Positions 17,201-22,933 of a stretch of 23,108 nucleotides of DNA are shown here, in pieces. Where the stretch lies: positions 1-23,108 of the IMG/VR virus record IMGVR_UViG_3300033146_002616; one strand, written 5' to 3'. A program made the position numbers and the translations under genes. The first letter of the stretch is position 1; each line of letters opens with the position of its first letter. A model generated the notes under the pieces. It did no database searches and had not been told where the DNA came from. It worked only from the letters and a program-made list of their open reading frames with translations. Source of the stretch: a virus.

Positions 17201-20180
17201 TGTTTTTCTTACTGTTTATTCTTATGATACCTGACTTTTTAAAGATGCCATACGCTTTTTCCCTAAATTTTCCTATTTTTACAGGAATGTCCGTATATTT
17301 TTCTATTATTTTGTATATATCCGTAAGTCTTACGGTGTTTCCTTTTCCTACACCTTTCCTGTTTTGTGTTTGTTTTATCTTCTTTTCTGGTCTATCTATT
17401 TTTTTGGCTGACGCTAATGTTTCTGATTCTGTACCTTTTTTATCTTTCTCTATTGACATTGCTTGCGTTGTATCTTCTTTATCGCTTAATTTATCTACTT
17501 CTTTTAATACCTCATTATATCTTTTTGTTGCCTCTTTTTTGTTTGATGTGTCAAAGAAAAACTTTCCATGCCAATATGAACCGTCATTTTTTGAAACAAT
17601 CGCTTTGACTTTTTCCCAGTTTTTACCTGTCAATCTCTTGTCTTTCTCTATTTCAAACTCATATATTCTTCCTTTTGTCTTTTCACTTACACCTTCTTTT
17701 AACTCCCCTATAACACTCTTATCTACATAATCAATTGTTGGTGCAGCGTTCTTTGGTTTTCTTAATCTTACTTTTTCTTTTGGTTTTGTTTTTTTAGTCT
17801 CAACTGTTTTAACTACTTCTTTTGTTTCGTTTTTTAAATTATTAAATTGATCTTCTGTTAAATTCTCTACACGTTCTATTATATTATCGATTGATAATTT
17901 GTTTGTTTTCCCATTATCTAAGAATCGCTGTAAATCCATAACAAGTTTTTCATACCTATTTTCTACGTGCTTACTTTTCCTTATTTTAGAAAGTTTGTTG
18001 TCATTATTCTTAAGTTCTCTGATTGTTAATTTGTTTAAAATATCTTTTATTTTTTCTTTATTTTTGATAATTGTCTCAACTTTGTTTTTAAACTCATCAA
18101 ATGTCTGCTCTTTTGATGGTTTTTCTAAAATGTTGATAATGTCTTTAGCCTGTTTTTTTGTGGTATTATTGATATTTTCAGGTATTATTTCTGTTTTTTT
18201 GGTATTTACCGTAATATCTCCTGTATCCATATTTTTAGATACGTTTTTAGCGTGCTTTTCTTTTCCTATATCTATATATCTGGTTTTACTAATATAGTCG
18301 CTATCTACTATTTCTTTTTCTGTTTTGGTGATGTCTTGTCCTTTTTCTGCCTGTTTTGATGATGTCTTGTCCTTCGTTATCTCGTATGTTGTCTTTATCT
18401 CATCAATGTCGGTTTCTTTATTATACGTCTTCTTAGTTGTGTATTTCACATTTAATCCATCAGAAGTAAACTCGCCATCTATTGTATCATCTTTTTCTTT
18501 ATCAAAAAACTCTGGATTCTTTTCTTTTATACTCTCACTCTTGGCTTTTTCTATCTTATCTTTCGATTTCTTATCTAACTTATCAAAGACTACTGTTTCT
18601 TTCTCTTCCTTTTTGCTTACATCAATAACAAGGTCTTTCTCACTCTTCCTTTTTGCTAAATCAAATCCTATTTGATCACCAGCATTAACATCTTCTTTTG
18701 TCTTTATCTTTTCTGCTTTAGTTTCTGCTCTTGCTCTATTTTTTTCTTGCTCTGTTAATTCTACAATTATTCCTTTTAACGCTTTTTCTACATTATTCTT
18801 TGTTGGTTTTGCAATTGCTCTTTTTGCATTGCTTACACCCATTCCTAGACCCATCATAAGCCAACCTGCTAAAGCACCTGTCCCACCTTCTTCTACAAAT
18901 GCTGTTAATTGATCAATAATACCTGGTATCTCTGAATCTTTATCTATTGTAAGCTTTCTAAGATATGGTTCAAGTACTGCACTCGTTCCTTCTCCTAAAA
19001 ACTCTTCAACACCATTCTTTACGAATGTTTTCCATGTCGCATTGCCTTTTAACGCTTTTGTTATGTTTTTAATAGGCAATAACTCTGTCCCTACTTCTAT
19101 TGCTGCATTGCCAAGACCATATAGCTCTTGATTGAATTTATTTGCTCCTGCAAGTTCTCCTGTTCTTTTCCCTGAACCATATGCAGTTGCTCCTATAAAT
19201 CCAAGCCCCGTTGCTTCCCCACCTAATAAAAATGGTAGCTGTGGTAATTGACCTGCCGCACCATAAATATATTTATCAGGACCTTCTAGGCTACTTGTTA
19301 TTGGTTCTGATATGGTTGCTCTATCTTGTTCGAGTCCTTCTATCATCTTAGAAAGCTTTTTATTTAATGGACTCTCATATGGATTGTACCCAAGTGCTTT
19401 TGTTGTATTTTCTATGTCTTGCTCTGATGGCAAAAATGCTCCATTTTCTGGTACAAATGTTTTGATTGCATTTAATGCACCTATATCAATATTTGACATG
19501 GTATCAAATAAAGATGCTCCTAGCTTTTGTGGTTCTGTATATCTTCTTTTGTCTTGTAGATTTCTAGATATTTCCTGACTGTCATCTAACACTTTATTAA
19601 TACTACCGTCCCATTGTTTTATTGTATTTTCTTTATTTGGTGGATTAGAAACATATCTTCTCATCTCTTCTTTGCCTCTATTTAAAAGGCTTTCTTTTTC
19701 TTTGTATTTTGCTATTACATTCCTATTTGCATTTTCATCTGAATATGTATTCTCGTTATCTTGTGTATACCCTCTCTCTTTTTGAGTTGTAATTCCTCTA
19801 TTTTTTTGACCAAAATCTATTTTAGGATTTACTAATATACTATCTAATCTTGAAATAGCTTTTGTTAGTCCATCATATTTATTTGTAAACATTGGATTTA
19901 TAGGCTGTGTCACTTCGTTATAAGACACTCCTGACGTTTTAGAAGGACTTCTGTAACTACCATACCCACCGTTATTGTAATTCGTCTTTTGGCTGTTATT
20001 CCTTAAATTGTATTTACTTACTACATTACTTTTAAAGTCTGTAACAGCGTTCTCTCCTATATCAATCATGTGCTGATACAACTTTCCTTTTGATGGATCA
20101 CTTAAATTTGAGATGGTTGAAAAGCCTGACTTTATTTGATTATATACTTCTTCTCCTGTGATTTCTTTTGTTCTTGTCAT
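14238..20180 (-). CDS. Giant polyvalent / ejection-type virion protein with internal zincin and LPD38-like region
   Basis: A 1980-residue multidomain protein. Residues 1-300 are polar, with Asn/Ser-rich linkers. About 305-350 and 428-450 are Gly-rich hydrophobic stretches (LPFLLGGEATGLGFIG; GALAGWLMMGLGMGVS) that could insert in membranes. About 480-940 is a Lys/Glu-rich, low-complexity arm. A zincin peptidase domain follows at about 950-1075, with HEVGH (999-1003) and a downstream EGIAEFF (from 1043) that can give the third ligand. Residues about 1460-1690 contain ARLLRTGATEFSDTFIAKNG, NGIRDTIAAAILSKSG and IPFFNANIQGTDKIARA (1639-1655), the pattern of large polyvalent protein-associated domain LPD38. 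The family is proposed to be packaged in the head and injected with DNA. AAGGTGG precedes ATG 20180 by 7 nt, and the promoter at 20216-20244 makes it the first late gene. Confidence 0.85.
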   Translation of the reverse strand: MTRTKEITGEEVYNQIKSGFSTISNLSDPSKGKLYQHMIDIGENAVTDFKSNVVSKYNLRNNSQKTNYNNGGYGSYRSPSKTSGVSYNEVTQPINPMFTNKYDGLTKAISRLDSILVNPKIDFGQKNRGITTQKERGYTQDNENTYSDENANRNVIAKYKEKESLLNRGKEEMRRYVSNPPNKENTIKQWDGSINKVLDDSQEISRNLQDKRRYTEPQKLGASLFDTMSNIDIGALNAIKTFVPENGAFLPSEQDIENTTKALGYNPYESPLNKKLSKMIEGLEQDRATISEPITSSLEGPDKYIYGAAGQLPQLPFLLGGEATGLGFIGATAYGSGKRTGELAGANKFNQELYGLGNAAIEVGTELLPIKNITKALKGNATWKTFVKNGVEEFLGEGTSAVLEPYLRKLTIDKDSEIPGIIDQLTAFVEEGGTGALAGWLMMGLGMGVSNAKRAIAKPTKNNVEKALKGIIVELTEQEKNRARAETKAEKIKTKEDVNAGDQIGFDLAKRKSEKDLVIDVSKKEEKETVVFDKLDKKSKDKIEKAKSESIKEKNPEFFDKEKDDTIDGEFTSDGLNVKYTTKKTYNKETDIDEIKTTYEITKDKTSSKQAEKGQDITKTEKEIVDSDYISKTRYIDIGKEKHAKNVSKNMDTGDITVNTKKTEIIPENINNTTKKQAKDIINILEKPSKEQTFDEFKNKVETIIKNKEKIKDILNKLTIRELKNNDNKLSKIRKSKHVENRYEKLVMDLQRFLDNGKTNKLSIDNIIERVENLTEDQFNNLKNETKEVVKTVETKKTKPKEKVRLRKPKNAAPTIDYVDKSVIGELKEGVSEKTKGRIYEFEIEKDKRLTGKNWEKVKAIVSKNDGSYWHGKFFFDTSNKKEATKRYNEVLKEVDKLSDKEDTTQAMSIEKDKKGTESETLASAKKIDRPEKKIKQTQNRKGVGKGNTVRLTDIYKIIEKYTDIPVKIGKFREKAYGIFKKSGIIRINSKKNIDTLLHEVGHYLDKHYNILIKANKEARKELYNLGLKTSRKSYSGNQIVKEGIAEFFSYYLQDQQKAFNLAPNTFKQMEAIIEEDNITKEFIGEVKRIMDVYYKMSDIEQFASNVQLKGESEIHVPSAEEIVAWVYTAGVDADFPMYKAYKDMVGDIKSIPASTNAVTMRRLSKTSAIGKLHAAMERGIIDPKTDEFLTKGLYQILKPLQNAKIMDEFIYYATALRARELYYRNIETGTTPEQFNAVIKEYENNQTFNKVLKELYNFQDTMLKLAVEYGVLQEEIYKKIKKLNKAYVPFLRVQDSKGGSGTKGMHTFKQIYGDSRDIINPLESVIKNTYAIYEVIDKNNALKLFFDLHNKHNTGKYFDKIPNPIKSSTITGEELKRLISKRYGIDLTEEYVKKLKKDNTELEPDSIAFMLGIAGLPNEQTYTQGSYSNDENIIKVLENGKPVYYEIHDKQLYKSLADEWGIDMGAIGKVLGLPARLLRTGATEFSDTFIAKNGIRDTIAAAILSKSGFIPFIDSTNGLIKEIKKDDLYYKAISAGALNNTIASIDRDYIKKDTKKLYNRDKKDKVLQVIKSPLELLRTLNEGVENSTRMGEFHKSYDKNIKKGRSHNDAVTQAALDTRELLDFMRAGWVSKELNRLIPFFNANIQGTDKIARAIVTDPLGVAARAAFYISSFSIVLKLLNDNDEKYKRLPLYIKDMYWIIFIGDTMIKIPKPHELGILFGAGVERTLEYLRTHDKKSYNEYAKRILNVMAPDMIPHTYKLSMELKGNYSSWYDGPIVPPHEEQFYAKKDQYGTNTSELGKSVGKALNVSPRKFDYAVKSLLGSSGVSMLNTIDGIINMIDKRDKATPVEKGFLNKALFVRGMVLDPLISSQYVTDFYNLKNEMGKEKATYKIEGKEQTEEFKEKNKHINKMNSYMKVLNKATRTIKESSTMTGEEKLEELMDLLVLKDNVAMSALEGKDLNGNDVIKIEQYKKHYDNK

Positions 20181-20215
20181 GAATATACCACCTTGTACGT
20201 ATTTACTATATTTTG

Positions 20216-20244
20216 ATTATACAACATACTCATTAATTTGTCTA
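20216..20244 (-). promoter_or_regulatory. Sigma-70-like promoter of the late operon
   Basis: On the minus strand -35 TAGACA (20244-20239), a 17-bp spacer and a perfect -10 TATAAT (20221-20216). Transcription should start near 20209, leaving a leader of about 28 nt before the giant gene and its AAGGTGG site. No other good promoter is seen downstream, so it probably drives the whole set of genes to its left. Confidence 0.8.
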
Positions 20245-20246
20245 AT

Positions 20247-20286
20247 AAAAAAAGACATCTGTTTTTTTATATAACAAATGCCTTTT
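20247..20286 (-). terminator. Intrinsic terminator upstream of the late promoter
   Basis: Minus-strand RNA can form a 14-bp stem AAAAGGCAUUUGUU / AACAGAUGUCUUUU with a 9-nt loop, complete if two G-U pairs are allowed, followed by a run of seven U. On the plus strand the same two positions are A-C mismatches, so the signal points leftwards. It would stop transcripts coming from the right just before the late promoter. Confidence 0.7.
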
Positions 20287-20325
20287 CCTATAGAAACTAT
20301 ATGAAAGGAGATGAAAAATGAACCT
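20247..20325 (-). ncRNA. Candidate small RNA of about 79 nt with anti-ribosome-binding-site sequence
   Basis: The stretch from the predicted start (near 20325) to the U-run (20247) has the layout of a bacterial sRNA. It has an unpaired 5' part containing CAUCUCCUUUCA, a small hairpin UAUAG-UUU-CUAUA (20301-20289) and a terminator hairpin. The 5' part is complementary to GAAAGGAGAU, the exact ribosome binding site of the tail-fibre gene (408-417) and nearly that of the endolysin. Expression and targets are inferred; the promoter and terminator are what is seen. Confidence 0.4.
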
Positions 20326-20338
20326 AATACTATTATAA
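20318..20338 (+). other. Plus-strand ribosome binding site with a six-codon frame
   Basis: GAAAGGAGAT is followed 5 nt later by ATG and the frame MNLILL, then TAA. It looks like a leader peptide or the remnant of a gene start, and lies opposite the candidate sRNA. No convincing plus-strand promoter was found just upstream. It may exist only because the sRNA on the other strand is complementary to ribosome binding sites. Confidence 0.2.
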
Positions 20339-20361
20339 CACATTTTTGTTTAAAATGACAA
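20332..20361 (-). promoter_or_regulatory. Extended -10 promoter ahead of the terminator
   Basis: On the minus strand TTGTCA (20361-20356), an 18-bp spacer and TATAAT (20337-20332), with an extended -10 TGTTATAATAG. The same 11 bases occur at the promoter of the three-gene regulator operon (22485-22490). No open reading frame lies between it and the terminator about 80 nt downstream. Confidence 0.55.
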
Positions 20362-20449
20362 TATTGTTTCTTTGTAAATAAATAGCCTTTAACTCTCGGT
20401 TGAAAAAAGTTAAAAGCTAGATATTGATGGGTATCAGCCACCAGACAAC

Positions 20450-20477
20450 ATATATGCCATGCCTAGATATATGCCAT
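20450..20477. repeat. 11-bp direct repeat, 17-bp period
   Basis: ATATATGCCAT occurs at 20450-20460 and again at 20467-20477. The spacing is a little under two helical turns. It lies in gene-free DNA left of the G-tract and could be an operator pair, or part of an RNA leader. Confidence 0.5.
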
Positions 20478-20487
20478 CATGACTATA

Positions 20488-20500
20488 AGGGGGGGGAGAT
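20488..20500 (+). repeat. G8 motif, copy 1 of a 13-bp inverted pair
   Basis: AGGGGGGGGAGAT on the plus strand. A perfect copy in opposite orientation is at 22008-22020. This copy is not followed by a nearby start codon with an open frame. Confidence 0.6.
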
Positions 20501-20610
20501 TTTAAACTAATATAAGTATACCATATGTAATTGATTATTGCAATACCTTTTATATAACTATTAGCTATAATGCTAAATATAAATATAACTTTTTATTATA
20601 TGAATAACCC
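20501..20610. other. AT-rich spacer
   Basis: A hand count gives about 21% G+C for 20501-20640. I see no gene in it, and no -10 element here is paired with a credible -35. It separates the repeats and G-tract from the promoter of the plus-strand RNA. Confidence 0.6.
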
Positions 20611-20639
20611 TTGCAATTATTTCCTGTCTGTTCTATACT
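20611..20639 (+). promoter_or_regulatory. Candidate promoter of the plus-strand structured RNA
   Basis: TTGCAA (20611-20616), a 17-bp spacer and TATACT (20634-20639). The match is moderate (4 of 6 and 5 of 6), but the spacing is ideal and the GC-rich structured block begins about 35 nt downstream. The start of transcription would be near 20646. Confidence 0.5.
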
Positions 20640-20645
20640 TAATAT

Positions 20646-21165
20646 AAATAACTTCATACAAAATGAGATATTTGATATCTACGGTTTTCTTGCGTTGGCT
20701 TCCCGTATTATAATTAAGCCTTGGGTTGAGATGTGCCGCTGCAATAAATCGTCTCGGTGATTTATATAGGCTACATACTATCTGTTGCCGTCAGTGGAGT
20801 TTGGAGTTTACTCTTCACGTTAAATAATAAATGCTCGGATTTGGGTTGTGCCAGTAGGTTATACTACGGATACTTGAACTGCTTGATATATGGATGGCAC
20901 CGTATAAAGGTTCTCGCTGATTAGATTCTTGATCAGACCATGTAGCTTTTTTTTCTATGATTTCTATAGTTAAAATCTGGTTTTCTTTTTGAAATGAGTA
21001 GGATAACTATGTCGAAAATCGAAAGTCTTCTCTTCCTTTAGAAAAATAAAAAATAAAAAATTAATCCTCGGTTTTTATTATAACGTAGACGCAAGTGTAC
21101 TTCTTGTGGACTACAAAAGTATTTCGCTTTATGAAATGCTTAAACTGTATTTAGCTAAAGATACC
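20646..21165 (+). ncRNA. Candidate structured non-coding RNA
   Basis: No open frame, yet 20681-20820 has about 44% G+C by hand count against about 21% just upstream. Helices on the plus strand include ATAAATC/GATTTAT (20744-20765), GTGGAG/CTTCAC (20794-20818), GTGCCA/TGGCAC (20848-20900) enclosing GTAG/CTAC (20854-20867), and CTGATTAG/TTGATCAG (20917-20936). A long-range AGGCTACAT/ATGTAGCTT (20768-20776 with 20940-20948) closes this domain. Three more hairpins follow at 21085-21114, 21117-21141 and 21147-21164. Seven G-U pairs in these helices fit only plus-strand RNA. The 3' end is either T8 at 20947-20954 or beyond 21164. The known class is not recognised; size and phage setting recall ROOL- or GOLLD-type large RNAs, without any sequence match claimed. 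Confidence 0.55.
20909..20954 (+). terminator. Possible plus-strand terminator within the RNA region
   Basis: The hairpin GGT-bulge-CTGATTAG/TTGATCAG-ACC is followed by ATGTAGC and eight T. The base of the long-range helix (20768-20776 with 20940-20948) ends exactly at the T-run, so the U-tract is preceded by paired RNA. If used, the RNA is about 310 nt long and the hairpins further right belong to something else. Confidence 0.45.
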
Positions 21166-21218
21166 CAATAACAAAAAGATTCCACTAGTAAATACAATAC
21201 TTTATTAATCGTTTACTA

Positions 21219-21233
21219 TAGTATAATATACTA
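21219..21233. promoter_or_regulatory. 15-bp palindrome, possible operator
   Basis: TAGTATAATATACTA has 7-bp arms around one central base, and a further ATACT half-site follows at 21236-21240. It covers a TATAAT on the plus strand, but I find no matching -35. It lies about 40 bp after the end of the XRE regulator gene, a plausible binding site for that protein. Confidence 0.35.
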
Positions 21234-21270
21234 ATATACTGGCTAGCTAAATATATATCTCTATAAACAT

Positions 21271-21624
21271 CTACTCTAACTCACTCTCTATCTTATCTAC
21301 TAAATCATTTATCATTAATAATTCCTTATCTGTTAATAATTCACTGACAGTTATTAATCTATATATCGCCTTAATCTGTACAATCTTACTGTTAGGTACA
21401 AATATATTAAATCTCCTGCTGTCAAGCGTTAAAGCAAGTCTAAGCTCGTACTCGTCTACACCACAAAATATTAAACTGTCTATGATCCATTCGGCTTTCC
21501 TGTAACCATTCTCTATGCCAGATATACAAGACTGGGCTACATTCATACGCCTTGCTAACTCCTTTTGGTCAATACCTTCTCTTTTCCTGAACTTCTTGAC
21601 TACATCACCATATCTGCTAAACAT
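21271..21624 (-). CDS. XRE-family helix-turn-helix transcriptional regulator
   Basis: A protein of 117 residues. The N-terminal 60 residues form an XRE/Cro-CI DNA-binding domain: VVKKFRKREGIDQKELARRM, then NVAQSCISGIENGYRKAEW, where the recognition helix follows QKELA and ends at ISGIENG. The C-terminal half is mostly helical and charged (SELLTDKELLMINDLVDKIE), suited to dimer formation; there is no LexA-type peptidase. GGAG lies 8 nt before ATG 21624 and the gene overlaps the membrane protein gene by 8 bp. In a phage this could be a repressor, a Cro-like switch or a late-gene regulator. With no integrase visible, lysogeny cannot be claimed. Confidence 0.88.
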   Translation of the reverse strand: MFSRYGDVVKKFRKREGIDQKELARRMNVAQSCISGIENGYRKAEWIIDSLIFCGVDEYELRLALTLDSRRFNIFVPNSKIVQIKAIYRLITVSELLTDKELLMINDLVDKIESELE

Positions 21625-22000
21625 TGTTTTGTCTCCATTCTAATAATAATCCATTGCCTAAATTAATAACAACTAAATACCTGACATTAAGGCTTAAACT
21701 AAATCTTGATAATATATATCCCTTATACCCATTAAAAAGAAATACCTTATATATATAAAAACCTAATATATACTTAAACGGATTCTTATAAATTAAACTG
21801 ATCTCTTTAACAGTAATCTTAAAAAGCTCTTCTCTTCGATATAAAGATTTGCCTGATGCTACAACTAAAATAAATATGACTGTTATAAATACTAAAATAA
21901 TCCTATCTGTATGACTTACATGTAATAAAAAAATAAGCATACCTAAAAAAGATATACCTATCTCAAATCCAGTCGATAATAATATAATCTTCCTTAACAT
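21617..22000 (-). CDS. Hypothetical two-helix membrane protein
   Basis: A protein of 127 residues. Two adjoining hydrophobic segments, IILLSTGFEIGISFLGMLIF (about 5-24) and IILVFITVIFILVVASG (about 34-50), are separated by a short loop. The remaining 75 residues are rich in Y, F, K and L and end in NLGNGLLLEWRQNNV. This looks like an N-terminal membrane anchor with a cytoplasmic domain of PH-like or bPH size, but no family is recognised. The ribosome binding site is unusual: a G8 tract followed by AG lies 9 nt before ATG 22000. The gene overlaps the XRE gene by 8 bp, so the two are likely co-translated; the membrane protein could be a partner that sequesters the regulator or blocks superinfection. 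Confidence 0.75.
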   Translation of the reverse strand: MLRKIILLSTGFEIGISFLGMLIFLLHVSHTDRIILVFITVIFILVVASGKSLYRREELFKITVKEISLIYKNPFKYILGFYIYKVFLFNGYKGYILSRFSLSLNVRYLVVINLGNGLLLEWRQNNV

Positions 22001-22007
22001 CTATTAC

Positions 22008-22020
22008 ATCTCCCCCCCCT
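22008..22020 (-). repeat. G8 motif, copy 2, used as ribosome binding site
   Basis: The minus strand reads AGGGGGGGGAGAT, a perfect inverted copy of 20488-20500. Its first bases belong to the TAG stop of the upstream gene, and the GGGAG end serves the gene starting at 22000. A change in tract length would alter that translation signal but not either protein. Confidence 0.6.
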
Positions 22021-22459
22021 ACTTATATATCTTCCTTAACGTGTAATCAATCATAGCATCTAATGTATCCCTATTACTGACTAGTAATTTACGTCTATCC
22101 TTCCAACGATTATAGTAATACCTACTGAAAGCTTCACCTTTTTTATTGATTGGGGCTTTGTCATATACACTAGCTATAGAATGGTATAAATCAACCTTAT
22201 AAACCTTCTTATACTCCTTATACAATTTGATGATACGCTTGCTTGCATCAATCATATGACTAGGTAATCCCTCATATAACTTCCTTGCTTCATCAGTACT
22301 AGCAGATAAACGCCCCTCTCCTTCTTTCGCCCTACTAAACTTGATAGAAAGACCTCTGTAAATGTCTTTTAAACTTTGATGCTTTACTACTAGTAATACA
22401 TTATTAATCCCTTCCTCTAATAGTAATAATTCTCTCTCACTTAATTCTATCCTATACAT
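22019..22459 (-). CDS. Hypothetical protein, first gene of the regulator operon
   Basis: A protein of 146 residues that I do not recognise. It is predicted largely helical and basic: ELSERELLLLEEGINNVLLV at the N-terminus, a middle with KRIIKLYKEYKKVYKVDLYH, and RYYYNRWKDRRKLLVSNRD near the end. There is no membrane segment and no obvious DNA-binding motif. AAAGGA stands about 11 nt before ATG 22459, with the extended -10 promoter just upstream. It is followed by the membrane protein and XRE regulator genes, so it may be an early phage accessory factor. Base composition and codon use look a little less extreme than in the late genes. Confidence 0.75.
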   Translation of the reverse strand: MYRIELSERELLLLEEGINNVLLVVKHQSLKDIYRGLSIKFSRAKEGEGRLSASTDEARKLYEGLPSHMIDASKRIIKLYKEYKKVYKVDLYHSIASVYDKAPINKKGEAFSRYYYNRWKDRRKLLVSNRDTLDAMIDYTLRKIYK

Positions 22460-22484
22460 ATAAATTACCGTCCTTTCTATTCCT

Positions 22485-22513
22485 ATTATAACATATAAAG
22501 AAAACTTAATAAA
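22485..22513 (-). promoter_or_regulatory. Extended -10 promoter of the three-gene operon
   Basis: On the minus strand TGTTATAATAG carries the -10 TATAAT (22490-22485) with the extended TG. The -35 at 17-bp spacing is weak (TTTATT, 22513-22508). Transcription would start near 22478, about 19 nt before the ATG. Confidence 0.6.
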
Positions 22514-22557
22514 GTAATAAACTAACCTAATACCTATAATACGTATTCTACAAAAAA

Positions 22558-22580
22558 TAGAAAAAATTCTAATTTTTTTT
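22558..22580. terminator. Weak AT-rich hairpin with T-runs on both strands
   Basis: TAGAA-AAAA-TTCTA is followed by T8 on the plus strand, and the mirror arrangement has T6 on the minus strand. With only one G-C pair it would be a poor terminator. Confidence 0.2.
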
Positions 22581-22860
22581 GAAAATGTTTCCTGCTAAAA
22601 AAAAATATATTTCTGACTTGCTATATTCTAAAACCACTTTATTTATAAATCTATATAAATGATTAGCTATACTACTATATTAACACATTATAAGACCTTG
22701 TATCCCTAACCGTGTGCCTTTCCTTGTAATGCCTATGAAAACAGTCGCATGGTAACTATATTACGCTTGTGGAACGCCCTATAAATACTTACTGTGCTAT
22801 GGATAAGATGGGTTGCCGACTTGTGAAAATTAGGGGCGTATTTTAAATATGGGGTATTAT
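22581..22860. other. Gene-free stretch
   Basis: No frame with a start signal was found. A short direct repeat, CCTTGTA, occurs twice near 22696 and 22723. Apart from a few -10-like ATTATA elements without -35 partners I see nothing in it. Confidence 0.5.
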
Positions 22861-22907
22861 ATATATAAAGAGAAGGCAAAACGGTGCATAGGGGGGGTAT
22901 GCCGTAC

Positions 22908-22933
22908 CAGACACACGCATGCACATATAGAAC
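22908..22933 (+). repeat. Imperfect direct repeat R1
   Basis: CAGACACACGCATGCACA followed by TATAGAA. It matches R2 at 22990-23018 with two substitutions in the CAG-to-GCACA part and a 4-bp indel. Confidence 0.5.

Noticed and set aside
17194-18675. Several long plus-strand frames opposite the giant gene
   Set aside because: They are antisense to a Lys/Glu-rich coding stretch, which gives Phe/Leu/Ser-rich frames automatically; no start signals.
20217-20441. 74-codon minus-strand frame
   Set aside because: It starts with GTG without a ribosome binding site and runs through a promoter, a terminator hairpin and the late promoter's -10; composition is not protein-like.
20701-20955. tRNA or tmRNA in the GC-rich block
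   Set aside because: No cloverleaf with a T-arm of the GGTTCGAATCC type and no CCA or alanine-acceptor pattern could be found.
20646-20955. phi29-type packaging RNA
   Set aside because: The phage has TerS and TerL, so packaging should not need a pRNA, and no pRNA-like layout was recognised.
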